Shown here: positions 13,119-49,000 of the stretch, piece by piece
Layout of the letters: the number at the start of each line of letters is the position of its first letter
How positions within the stretch are numbered: the stretch's first letter is position 1
From: Larus michahellis
Lineage: Eukaryota; Chordata; Aves; Charadriiformes; Laridae
NCBI RefSeq assembly: GCF_964199755.1
Contig: NC_133899.1
Coordinates: forward strand, 25,337,446-25,401,445
Length of the DNA: 64,000 nt
Reading direction: 5' to 3'
The notes under the pieces: generated by a model
The model's database searches: none
What the model was told of the DNA's origin: nothing
What the model saw: the letters and a program-made list of their open reading frames with translations, nothing else
Position numbers and translations under genes: made by a program

Positions 13119-13421
13119 GCCGGGCACGGTGGCTTGTGCCTGTAATCCAAGCGCCAGGGAGGCTGAAACTGGTGGATGGCTTGAGCCTGGGGGTTCTGGG
13201 CTGCAGCAAGCTGCGCTGAGCGGGCGTCCGTGCTAAGGCCAGCATCGATATGGTGGTCTTGGGGGAGCCGAGGGCCACCAGGTCGCCTAAGGAGGGGTGA
13301 ACCGGCCCAGGTCGGAGACGGAGCAGGTCAAAACTCCCGTGCTGGTCAGTAGCGGGATGGCGCCTGTGAACAGTCCCTGTAGCACAGCCTGGGCGAGAGA
13401 GCTGAACCCAGTTTTCCTTTT
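13119..13421 (+). ncRNA. RN7SL: 7SL RNA (signal recognition particle RNA), copy 2
   Basis: This copy is closely similar to copy 1 along its whole length. It starts gccgggcacggtggc and keeps the tgcctgtaatcc loop, the gttctgggctgc B-box-like element, the ggtgaaccggcccaggtc helix-8 block and the 3' Alu strand. It ends in T-runs at 13412-13415 and 13418-13421. Differences from copy 1 are scattered substitutions, several inside helices (for example in helix 6, ggtggtcttgggggagcc against ggtggtccctcgggagcc). The conserved loops are preserved. The 3' end differs slightly from copy 1 (cagttttcctttt). It is probably functional, but expression is not shown by sequence. Confidence 0.92.
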
Positions 13422-13616
13422 GTGGGGATCTGTGAACGCCTGGTCAGCGGTGGCACAGTGAGGGGTCCCAGCCAGGGCCGAGGAGCAGCGGCCCCACCTC
13501 GCAGCGGGGTTTCTCCAGGGGAGGAGCGAGGGACAGAAGGGAAAGTGATGATGTAGAAGTAGGGGCCCAGCCACCGGGTGCTGTGAGGGATGTGGAGGCC
13601 GCAGACGACTATTATA

Positions 13617-13997
13617 GCCGCCGGGCGTGGTGGCGCACGCCTGTAGTCCCAGTACGTTGGGAGGCTGAGCCCGTCGGATCGCTGGGCCCCGGGTTCTGAG
13701 CTGCAGTCAGTCACACTAAGCGGGTGTCCCTGCTACAGCCGGCATCACGGCGGCAGTAGGCGCCTTCGGCAGAGGAAGGGCAAGCCGCGGGATGTGCTAA
13801 GGGGATAGCCGGGCAGACCCCCGATGCGGAGTAGGCTTAAGAGGTGTGTGGAATTGGTCCCCCATGGAATTCGCGATTACTCCAAAGGCAGTCGGAGAGG
13901 GTCGCGGCTCCCGTGCCGGCCGCTGGCGGGATAGCGCCTGCTAGTGGCGGCTGCAGCCTCAGTCAGGGTGACCCAGCGAGACGCGGGCTCCTCTTTT
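13617..13997 (+). ncRNA. Divergent, longer 7SL-like RNA gene (copy 3)
   Basis: Both ends match 7SL. The 5' end has gccgggcgtggtggcgca, then cctgtagtcccag and gggaggctgag. The centre-left has gcgggtgtccctgc and gccggcatca. The 3' side has cggctcccgtgcc, gcgggatagcgcctgc and acccagcgagac, then a Pol III-type T4 at 13994-13997. The RNA would be about 378-381 nt instead of ~300. The extra length lies in the S domain (about 13757-13905), where helices 6-8 have diverged and expanded and the SRP54-binding block of copies 1 and 2 is not recognisable. The Alu domain (SRP9/14 side) is close to the vertebrate consensus, in places closer than copies 1 and 2. A box and B box (gttctgagctg) positions are kept. 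Full length could be counted from 13617 or 13620. It ends only ~137 bp before the NEMF start codon. It could be an old paralogue with a new role or a decaying copy. Confidence 0.72.
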
Positions 13998-14133
13998 CTC
14001 GGGCGGTGAGGCCGCACTCTTTTTGCCCCCAACGCTACCACCTCTTCCCGGCCCGCCGGCGCATGCGCGGAGCGGGAGGCGGAGCGAGCCCGGCGCAGGC
14101 GCTCGGTTGGTTCATGGCGGCGGCGGCGGCGTC
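13998..14133 (+). promoter_or_regulatory. NEMF: NEMF CpG-rich promoter / short 5'UTR with two NRF1 sites
   Basis: This short GC-rich stretch lies between the terminator of the 7SL-like gene and the NEMF start codon. It holds NRF1-type palindromes GCGCATGCGC at 14059-14068 and GCGCAGGCGC at 14093-14102. No TATA box is visible. The transcription start must fall in a very small space, so the Pol II promoter of NEMF may overlap the 3' part of the Pol III-type gene. Confidence 0.65.

Positions 14134-14137
<4 letters not shown>
14114..14137 (+). CDS. Upstream ORF of NEMF: Met-Ala5-Ser, stop overlaps NEMF start
   Basis: ATG at 14114 is followed by five GCG alanine codons, TCA, and TGA at 14135-14137. 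The TGA overlaps the NEMF ATG at 14134-14136 as ATGA. The uORF is 7 codons long. Its ATG has G at +4 but T at -3, so it is a leaky context. The NEMF ATG has G at -3 and A at +4. A stop-start overlap of this kind can couple initiation to termination on the uORF. Whether mRNA starts upstream of 14114 is inferred from the promoter position. Confidence 0.55.
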
Positions 14138-38253
<24,116 letters not shown>

Positions 38254-39837
38254 TTCCGTACTTGGGTTTCTCACCACCGAACTGCCGCTGCTGCGCAGAG
38301 TCCAGCACCTGCAGCCGGGGCGGGCAGACAGACGGATGGACGGACCTACCCTGACAGCCCTTAACGTGACTGAATTTAGCTTCCGTGGTAGCTGGCAGAC
38401 CAGGACCAGTTCCTGCATCATGGCTTAGATGGACTCTTAACAACTCGATACAAATAACATAAAAACATGCAAGTAAATTGCTGGCGTTTGTCAGTGCTGT
38501 GATCTCTGGCTGTTCCGTCTCTAATGCTTTGAATGCTGGAGCCGAGCGCTCTGTCCCCGCGCTGCTGGGCCAGGGCCTGCCTGCATTTGCTGCAGCAAAA
38601 CTCTGTGGTGTTGGTTTCTGCCGCTTTCCTCTGAAGGGGACTGGAGTTTCTGGTAGGGGAGTTTCAGTGGAAAACGCTTCATTTGAGAAAAAGTAGAATT
38701 TGATCTTTCCCAAACTGTGCCATGGGCTGCCAGGAGCTGGAAGGTGCAGTCCCAGCACTCCAGAGCGCCCGCTCCCACCAGCGCGGCCACACTGTGCCGT
38801 GGAATTATTAGCCCTGCGGAGGCGAGGAACAGGCAAGGAAGGTGCTGGAGGGTCAGAATAAGCCCCCGTGTGCTGTATCAGCACCTTGTCTAGTGGGAGG
38901 TGTCCCTGCCCAGGGCAGGGGCTTGGAACTAGATGATCTCTAAGGTCCCTTCCAACACGAACCGTTCCATGTGAAACCACAGTTCCGCTCTGACCGTCTG
39001 CGCCGCCCCAAGCACTTACTAAACCTGTAGCTAAAGCTCACGCAGGAATTACAATACAGGAATTATTTTCTTCTAGAAGTCAAAGTTTTTAATTTTTTTT
39101 TTTTTTTGAGGACAGCTTAAACATGATTTCACCCCTTTCCCCCCCCCCCCAAGCAGCACAGCTTGTTCCTTGTCCCTGATGTCACCTGCTGGGGCTGCTG
39201 ATGGATGGAGCCGAGTCAGGGAAGGCAGGCACTGCCCCAGTCCCACCGCCCCTCTGCTGTACCTCCACCATGCCGAAGTCCTTCGGGCTGCTCCAGCTGT
39301 AGCTCCGCAGGTTACCGACAGGGCTGGTAACAGGCTCAAGCACTTTCACTTACACTTCTCAGGGCAGAATATCTGCTACCTAAGGTTCACAATTGAAGTT
39401 ACACAACATAGAAGAGTTCCAAAAAAACAAAACTACAACCAAGCAGAGAGCAGTGGTGCTTTAACGGCTGACGATTTTACGACAGTTTTATCAACTCTGA
39501 CAAAGTACAGTTTTTTTCCAAATCCCGTTTCTCTGCCCTTAAGCATTTGTGGCAAAACATTAAGCGGTTTCCTAACGCTGTAGACTAACCCAGGACTGCT
39601 CACCCCTCGCAGCAGTCTTCAGCCTAGGCTAAAGCACTCTCCTCTTCAACAGTCACGGTGTGCCTCTGTTTTCCTGTACAGCCACTGGAGTCCTCAGGTT
39701 CTTGCCTGGGGCCTCCACAAGGATTTCCACGCATCCCCCCGCCATCTGCCTGCTTGGAGCCGGCCCGCACGCCTACCTCAAGGTGGACAAACCCCAGACC
39801 TAGTTTTAGCTTAAGCAGAGGATACATCTCCACTTGC
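38254..39837 (+). other. NEMF: NEMF 3'UTR / NEMF-KLHDC2 convergent interval
   Basis: The interval lies between the NEMF stop and the likely KLHDC2 3' end. No canonical AATAAA occurs here on the plus strand. AATACA at 39052-39057 and ATTAAA at 39838-39843 are the possible poly(A) signals. A short CR1 3' fragment lies at 38885-38972. There are C and T homopolymer runs near 39087-39150. Confidence 0.5.
38885..38972 (+). mobile_element. Short CR1 3'-end fragment
   Basis: About 88 bp matches the CR1 3' end (gtgggaggtgtccctgccca, then ctaaggtcccttccaacacg). The same blocks end the larger copies at 5309 and 53180. It is strongly 5'-truncated. Confidence 0.8.
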
Positions 39838-39853
39838 ATTAAATACATTTATT
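39838..39853. terminator. Face-to-face poly(A) signals for NEMF (+) and KLHDC2 (-)
   Basis: ATTAAA on the plus strand at 39838-39843 and AATAAA on the minus strand (39853 down to 39848) are only 4 bp apart. The KLHDC2 signal lies about 195 bp past its stop codon and is convincing. Assigning the plus-strand hexamer to NEMF, about 1.6 kb past its stop, is inference. Confidence 0.5.
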
Positions 39854-40048
39854 GCAAACATCTTTACACAAAAATAGGTTCTCTCTAGGCCATTCACATG
39901 CAACTTAAAGGCAAGAAGCAACTACCTACGACGATACAGATATTTAACCTATACAAGTTGGATGTTTGCCACACTTGGTAAGATTATTACATCTTGGAAC
40001 TGCTCATCCACGCACGGCTCGGTGGGAGATGGCTGCGGAGGGCAGGGC

Positions 40049-43000
40049 TCAGGAGCCCGAGGTGTTGTTGCTTCCGAAGCGCTGATTGACACTGTGCAGC
40101 AAGTGCTTAGGGAGACAATTCCAGGAACTGGCCAACATCTCCTTAAAGCAAATGACGGCTTCCAGGCACAGCCTGGGGGAGAGGGAAACGGCCGGAATTA
40201 GCACGAGGATGAACAAGGGCTTGCAAGGTAAGTTCATTCTTTACAGCTCTTCAGTGAGGGCTTGTTCTCATTGTCAGTGCCAAATGCATTTCTGAAAGGA
40301 ATCTCACTCTGTCCTCTCAAAATTGGCTGCTGTTCTTTCAACAGTCTTTAGGGGAAGAGATGGTTTCAAGTGTTTTAGGAACATAAGAAACAGATCTGGC
40401 GGTAACCCCGTACTACCTTAGATGGAGCCACGAGAATTTAATGGCAAAGTCTTGCTTTCTTACCTTACGAGAGACCTTGGTTGTAGAGAAAACACAAGTA
40501 TTTCGTTGCTGTGAGCCTGGTGGGGAGGGAGAGAGAGAGAAAAGCAGTTTGGTTACATGGATTCACATTATTACAGCAGAAGCCAAACTAGCCACGGTCA
40601 CCCAAACAGCCCCTGGAAAGGAAGGCCATCGGCACAGCTCTGGAGGGGAGTAAAATGAACTTCATCACAAAGGCAGCAGACAAGCTGAATGCAGAATCGC
40701 TCACGCAATCCTACAACAGGGGAAGTTACGGGCACTCAGGGAACTACTGTTCAGACAGCCACCGGGGAATGGCCTCGAGTTGCGCCAGGGGAGGTTTAGG
40801 ATGGATATTAGGAAAAAAGATCACCAAAAGGGTTGTCAAACATTGGAACAGGCTGCCCAGGGAAGGGGTGGAGTCACCATCCCTGGAGGTATTTAACAGC
40901 AATCAATGTTTCTTATGTATTTTTAAATGGTTATGCCTGCTCCTTGAATGCACGTGAACGTATTATCTGCTCGAGCCGAGCTGCCGGTGCATGAAGCAGC
41001 GTTACACCACTCTTGTTTGCCAATACTCGCTCCAGCTGACGCCCACTGGTTCTTACACTAGAAGGTGCTTGTTCCCGGTCTCCCTTTCCAGCCAACTGGT
41101 GTTTTTACCCCCGTCCCGGCTGAAGAGCCCCTCTCAGCTCAGCCTGTTCTCACCGGGATGCCCTGCAGGCAGTGCAGTGAAGAAATTACTCTGGGAGAGG
41201 CTCCCCAAAAAACACTGATGAGAAGGCACAGGGCAAAGCTAAAGAAATAGTTGGGAGATACAAACAGGCTTCAAGTGAAACACGTGTGTGAGGGAAAGTT
41301 TGTTTGTTTAAATAATGAATAATGACCTGGTTTCCAGAAAAGCAGCAAGGTATTTCCCCTCCAAGCTTTGTTTATGCACCTTTGCCGGCCCTCACGAGAT
41401 CACACAAGCGTTTCACACCCGTCAGAGTGATGAGACACCACGGCCCCTGCAGGAAGGGCTGGGCTGCGCAGGAAGGGAAAGCTTGAAATAAACTTACAGC
41501 TTTAGAATGGGCAAGTAAGTTGTTGGCACAGCCCCCAAAGACGATCACCTCTCCCTCTTCGCTTGCACAAGCAGTATGCCACAGCCTAGAAACAGAAGTC
41601 AGCACTGCGTTAAAGCAAAAAACCACCCCGCCCAATAATGTACGTTTAGGATTTGTATTTAAAGTTAACACGTGGAAGTTTGCCCTTCCACCAGTATGCT
41701 GTAGACGTGACTAATTCAACAGGAGTTTGTGTCCAGAGAAGGAAAACGGGTCACCAAACCCATGGGCTGTGTATGGTGTCCCAGTTCGAGCGGGGCTGAG
41801 CGCACGCTGCCTGTGAGTGCAGGCATCTGTGAAACCCGCAAACTTTATTTTCATGTCCCACTTGAGTCAAAAGACTTGAAGGAACACTGTCAGTTGGATT
41901 TGGTATTGCTCTCCTAAGACTTGGGGAAACAACGGATGTCACGCGTGCGTTCAGCAACAACACGGCACCGTCCTGCTGCTCCAAAGGGGGGGAAAAGTGG
42001 GTGGGGGGCAGCAACGCAGCCTGTTACTGCCCCAGGATACAGACCCCTGCTCACCCCCACCAAAGGGCAGGCCATGAAGCATCGCTGCTTTAACTCATTT
42101 ACCCTCGGCCCAGAACACTTCCCCAGACAAGATGGATCACGGTAACTCACATGACGTGAGTGTTTTCAATGCCATATACATGCATCAAAGCAGTTTTGAT
42201 GCTTTTAAATTGCAGGTCATCATCTCCAATTTACTCGGCAGGAAGACAAAACTATGCTGGGTGTGCACAGGATTAGCCACCCGCGAGGACGTGCCAAACG
42301 GTGACACCTGCCTGCGTCCAGTTTGCCGGCAGAGCAAGAACACACAGGTTCCAGTTAGCGCTGGCGCTGGCATTCACAGCTCAGAGCAAACCCCAAACCC
42401 CTGCCTTTCCTCCTGTTTCACCACCCCTGAGCTACACGCTGCCTCCAGCCCGGTCCCACCGCGGTTTGTATTCATCTCCCATTTTGTGCGTACATTCCAT
42501 ACACCTGTGTTTCTGGGGCAGGAGCAAGCATTAGTTCTGTATTGTTAAGAAAAACGAGTGCTGTGAAGAGGAGCGCGTGTCCCCTCTCTGAGTGCCAACA
42601 CGAAAAGCTTCCTCACTCTTTTTGATAAGTTCCCAGGAAAGCGTCTGCCTTACCTTGGTTTTTCCGAATAGTTGTGCTCAAACTGTATCCACTCGTTCTT
42701 GCTGATACAATAAATCCAAGCATCACCTGAAAACAAGCAAAACCCCAAATACAAACAGTATTCTCTTAGTTTTTTCACGTTTGCTGCAATACCCAGCTAC
42801 TCCGGTTCACCAAGTCCGTTTTTGTTCTTCAAAAAAATCAATTTTTTTAGGGAATACTCTACAAAACTTTGGGCTGCCTATTTGAAAACAGGCGTTTCAT
42901 AATAGTTTATGGGAGTGAAGTCAGAAGGGAAAGATGGAGAATTGCAAAGCTCTTACTAATTGCAATTTGCATTAGAAACGTTTTTAAAGCAGATTAATTT

Positions 43001-46000
43001 ATATAAATAATAGTGTCTCAACACACTCAGTGACTCCTGCTCTGTGAAATGAGCCGTTGACCATGAGGAGCTGGATCACAAGTGCATGGAAGGAATTTAG
43101 AAAGAATTTGAGGTGACGAGGCAGTAATTCAAGCTTCTGTGCACAGCTGTTTTAAGAACACAAAGACTACACGAAATCCTTTTGGAATGACTTACTTAAT
43201 GGCTGCTTGTCGGTGGTGAATCCTCCGAAGAGAAAGAGGTGATCAGAGGAAATTGGTGTTAAAGAATGCCACGATCGGCCAACTGGGCACATGCCTTGCG
43301 TGATTCTGTATTTCAATAAAAGCACCGCAAATTACACGTGCGCAACAATAAAACACTGCTGCTCTTTTCCGCTCGGATTATTTTTCAGATATTTGAAGCA
43401 CGCAGATTCACACTGCGCATAGCTCATGAGCTAACAGCAAGTTTAATTTCTTTAGACACAGCAAAAGAATTTTACTCCTACCAATATTTTAAAAAGCCAG
43501 ACGGCAAGAGTCAGCAACTGCTCAGGAGGATCAGTTCTACTTGAGCGTACGTACTTGCTGGAGTTTACCAATTTTCGCTAGAATTATTAGAAGTGAATAA
43601 ATCTTCATATTGCTTTACAAACAAAAGAACTCGAGTTTTGGTACTTACATTTCATTCCACTCCCACGTATCCAGATTCAGATAGTAAAGATCATTCATTC
43701 TGGACTCCTACAATAAAGCAGACCATGGTTGAAATGGTTTCGTTTAGGTTTTGGTAACACCTCGTTAAAGTGGGCTGGGGCTTACTCTGTATCTGCCACC
43801 AAACACGTAGCCTCTGTTCCCAACCGTAGCACAGGCGTGAGCTGCTCGCGGTGACGGAGTTTTACCCTGGGAAAAAGAAAACGTGAAATAAGGTGGTAAG
43901 TTTATTTGTTACATTAACAAGACAATGCTGCTTTGCCAGAAACCTGCAGCAGGTGAAGTGGTGCTGGGCTGAAGATGCCCATCACGCACACGCGGCTGCG
44001 GCCACACCAGGGACCCCGGGAGGCAACAGCAGGGACCGGGCTCCTCCCGGGAGAGCTCACCCCGACACGGCGCTCAAGGCAAAGCAACTGCCACAAACCA
44101 GGCACCCGAGGAGACGAAAGGTTGAACTACAGTCAGATTTAAGGCCAACAAGGAACAGAGAGTGAAAAAACATCCAGTAAGTCATTCTGTGTGCAGAAAC
44201 TTCCTTTTTTTGATGGATGTGAGATCAGAAAACTCATTAAAAATGGGATATATTTTTTTCCCCTCTTTAAATACCAAGGTATAAATTTTGCTTTTAGAAG
44301 AGGGTTCAGACAGTCACAGAAGACCTCAGACTATAAATGAGATGGTGACATAAGAAATCATTAAACAGTATTTTTCTTGAGTTGCTTCTGAAATATTTGG
44401 GATCTGTATGTAGCAAGACAAAGCAATTCTTTGGTAATCTGACTAAGGAATTACTTATCTCAAATTTCATTTCCTCCAATTCTGTGGCAGTATCCCTCCA
44501 TTTCCCTGTTCCTGAATACTTCTGTGACACCTCAAATGGTGTACATTTGCTATTACTGAGCGTTTTGTTTTGAGCACAATTCAGCACCCAAGCGAAACGT
44601 ACCAAACTGCCACGCTACAGCGAGAATGACAGGAAACCCTACATTGCATTTCCCTGAGCTCCCCGTGAGCACAACGCCACTGAAGCATGAAAGCAAGCAA
44701 GTCAACGGGGAAAAAAAAAAAAGAGATTAAGAGAAAAAGACAGCAAAATAAAAGGCAAGTTTCCCATTTTTGGAGAGCAGAGAGGACTTAGGCAAATTAA
44801 TGGTTTAAATTCAGTTTAAGTGGCCTCAAGAATGCTACTGAAGAGGCATCAGGTAATTATTTTGAGGGGATGTTTCCAAGGCTTGTTCTACCAACAGTCC
44901 TTCCCCTACAAGCACGTTGTAGGTAAGACTGCAAACACAGGCACTAACGAGACCTCACACAGTCCGGATACAGGAGAGAAATTAACAGTCACACTTTGGT
45001 GGCAAGAGAGCAGGGTAGAGGGAATGAGGACAGCTCCAAGAGGGAGGAGAGCCCTGGTCACAGCGTCCTGAGCTTCTGGTCCCTGTCGGGACCAGACAGA
45101 CCCAGCATGTCCCAGGAGGAAGCCAGAAGAGCAGGAACCAGCAGAGTTGCAGACACGGTGCTTCCCGCCAGCCACAGCGAGAGCCAGCGGCCTGGGATTC
45201 ACCCCGTGGAGACAACACACTGGGCGAGCACCACTGAGACAAGAAGACATGACCCCCACCACTCCACAGGTCCATTTGGGGAGTCTCAGTCCCACGACCC
45301 TGATGGGCATTTCTGATGTCCTCCTGCTAGCGAGCACGAGGTGTTTCAGAGAGCTCTTTTCTAACTCCTGGCATTTAGGGACTGATTTATACCCTGAAAA
45401 AGGCAGGACCACAGAGCACCTGACAACTAAACAGCAGTTAAAGACTGGTGACGTGTAAGCAAGGATGGAGCAGGAAAGCAGGAAAATGTATTTTGGGTGA
45501 ATTTCCATGCTCCTTGCTCGCAAACGGTTAACCGCATCTTCTAAAATAATGCCAGGGAGATACAGACTAGAGACAGGGCCCCGTATGAGACACAAACAGG
45601 CTCAGACAGCTTCACACTGCAAGTTGTCCCAGCCCTCCAAATATCTGGGGCCCAAAGCCACCGCTGCTGGGACAGGCCACCGCTGTCCCCACACAGCTAC
45701 GCAGGGAGGCCGTTTCATCAGCACCCGCCTCGAACTCGACACCAATTAAAGCAGTGAACCCGGGCCTAGCAGAGTCACGCTGATTTTCATAGGATGCTAC
45801 AGGAGATATGGCACACAGTGCACATATTCCTTAAGAGCTCTAACTTAATTAACTGACATAAAACACATAATTACCGTAGTTATAGGCTGGCTCCAAGTAA
45901 AAGTTTCAGTGTCCAGAACGTGCACATGGTCATTCCACCCTCTAGGAAGACCTGAATTCTTTAAAAATATTAAACAAGCAACAAGTTTTAACAAGCACTA

Positions 46001-49000
46001 ATTAAATACTAAAGTTTAAATAGAAATTACTTCCAGGTTTACTTACCCAAAAAGAGGTTTCATCAAATTCAAAAGTTCCCCGTTGCTTCCCTTCGGGAAA
46101 ATAACCATAGCCTCCAAAAAATATTAGCCTGAAAGAAAACACGCATCAAGATCTGTTAGAAATGCTATCGCATCTGTTGCTACAAATTAAAGTTCTGCAA
46201 AGGCTATGCTCAAACAGAAGACAGGAAAACCAGGGAAGCTCCTTTGGCTTCATTACTTCCAATATGTCTACAACGCAAATTTTCCAGGTGTGGGGCCCCA
46301 TTTCTTGCCTAATCGACTCCACCACCCACGTGAAATCCCTCTGTCGCTGTTTCCCAGGCCTCAGGCTTCCCAGCTTTGCTCTGGTTCCAAACACGTGAGG
46401 CTGCCAGGCCTCCTGCCTCCTTTGCTACCCAGGGCTCCCGCACAGCAGCTACAGGCGCTTATTCCTGAGGTTTTCCAACTCCACCCTTTCCAATCCCTCT
46501 GCCTGTTTTCCCTGAGCCCAAAATGTTTGTAAGAAGAAAAAGCAAAGCATTACAAGCTGGGCACAGCCGCCGTGGGGCTGTGTGCTTGGCAGGGCAGGGC
46601 AGGGCAAGAGGGGCCCAAGGGACCCTACATGCAGCAGACCTGCTACCAATGAAGCCGCCTGGGAAGTTTTTCCCCAGTTTTTAGGTTTTTTTAGGGGGAG
46701 AAGGACATTTTCCTTTGTACTTGATGCATTTTGTTTCAAAGCCTGAAGAACAGTTACTATCTCATCTGGTTTTACTGTTCCTTTTGGTTTCTAAAATGTC
46801 ATTTACCTTTATGTCTGGGTTTTTAAGCACATATTAGAAACTAATGGCACGGTTTTGCCAGAAATCCTTATTTAATTATGAAGTAACAGAAAACAACGTA
46901 CACCACCTAACTAACCGGCCACAACTCCAGCCTCACACAGATTTAGATCTAAACTGACCACATCAAGTGTCATAGCAATAAGCTTTCTCTCCACATCAAG
47001 AGCCTGAAAACTAGCACCACGGGCGATTTCCTATCTTTCATGAGTCTCTGCAGCAAATATCATAACAGTGAGCTTTCTCTCCATGTAACGGACAAAGCAG
47101 CAGCCATCTCTAGTATTATTATACACCAAAACCACCATACGCAGCTCAAACACAGGGACATAGGGCATCCCTGATTTCCTGGGCCTCAGTAGGGCCGCAG
47201 ATACAGCCAAGACCAGCTGTGCTGACGGGCAGGAGATGCCCGTGCTGCCCAGGGAAGGTTTTGTAGGGCACAGCGTAAACCCCAACCCTGCCATGACAAG
47301 ACAGTAAGGACCTGTAAACCTTGCCAGTTGCGACCAAAGAAGAACCAGAGGCCCCTGACCATTAGCTCACATTCGCATGGGACCTCCTCAGCCCCTGAGG
47401 AGGTGGCACTGATACTCCCCTCAGCATCACGTACCCCAGCAGCACTGCCCACGCCAACGCCTGGCCCACAGCCTGCGGAGAGAGCCCTGCTCTGCGGGGA
47501 TCAGCCCTTCCAGCTTCTCCTGCAAGGGGACAATCCTGGCCATCTGAGCTGTCACCTGTGCCAGAGCATTTTGGAGTCCTGTTCTCTGGAAGCCAGGAAC
47601 CTTCTGAGAAACCAGCCCTGGGCAGAGCTCCAAGAACAGAGCCAAAAGTCCCTGCCCTCCCCTGAGCTAAGACACTTCCACCCCCAACCTCCCAAGCAGC
47701 TGGGATACAGCAAGCTTGTGGAAGCAGGAGACTATCTACTGACAACAGGGGCTTTCCTCGTCTATCCTCCAGTGCCACAAGGCTGAAACGATCTCGTCAC
47801 ACAGCTTAAGGGACTAGCACTACACGAACTGAACGGGGGAGCAGGGAGCAAGGCAACAGCAATGTTTGGCACACCAGCTCATCTGGCTTCAACACCTTCT
47901 CCTTGTCTTCCTCATCTTTTCCAAGGTTTGCAGTGCCAAAAAAGCCTAATGGCACCTCTGGGACACTATCCCAACACATGAAATCAGATAACATCAATGG
48001 CAGTTCAACTAACACATTCCTTGTTTTCTGCAACCAGCACGAAACATACCAAATTAAGCACGTGCATGACTGAAAAAGCCACACGCAATTTTAAGATTGT
48101 CTTCCTGCTCTTCAACTACCAAAGAAATGCAAACTGTCCCACAAGACGTGACCAGAAGATTGCATTTTGCGTGACACCAGGAACCTTTCACAGGATTGTT
48201 CTGTGAAGAATCATTCCCAAGGCAACTGCCAAGAGGAACGACGCTGATACAAGCAACCACGATGCGGTGCCCTTAAAGCAATGTACTGAGAACACACGGT
48301 GGAAGACTGGCCTGTCACGAGCCTACATTTTGGATTGTGACTCACAGAAATTACTTTGCAGCTTGCATAGGCCCAAACTGGGAGTGCGGTTTTTGGCTTA
48401 TCAATGGTTGAAGGAGGGAGCGGTTTTAAAAGGCTGGCTGGGGAGCACATCCAGCATCTCCCCGAAGCACGTAGGTGCTGCAGGCAAGAAGTCCTCCTGT
48501 GGCTCTTGTTCAAACAAAAAGACACAACAATGGCAAGACTACGAGCGATTAAAAGCAAACACACATGCAAGGACAACTGTGCTGACTTGGTTGCTGGAGT
48601 CTTACTTGTTCTTGTAAACCCAAACGCCAAGTTTGTCCTTTGATGAAGGGGGCACCCCCTGACACTCTACTCTGACCCACTGCAGCACTTTGTCCGTGGA
48701 TCTGGAATTTAACATGTAGAACTGTAGAAAATAAAAAGATTTTTTTTTACCCACACAGTTAGCTTAAAGCTTAAGTCTGACTAATGTTAAAATATTAACT
48801 TTTAATTAGCGTGTATTGGTACAGAAATACTTTAAAAGTTCTCTTCCCAGCTGCACAGAGCTGACAATGTTTGGAACAAAATATGGATCCAAAGATCCTT
48901 ATCTTATTGCAGACACAAGCCCCAAACGCTTTTTTACAAAATTAACAGGACTATGGACATTGAGTTTTACCATCCAAAACCTGAAACAGGATACAATGAA

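Noticed and set aside
13617-13997. Primate Alu or human contamination, because the first ~50 nt resemble Alu
   Set aside because: Alu has only the Alu domain and a poly(A) tail. This gene continues into an S-domain region, carries the 7SL 3' strand and a T4 terminator, and sits in bird DNA next to avian 7SL genes.
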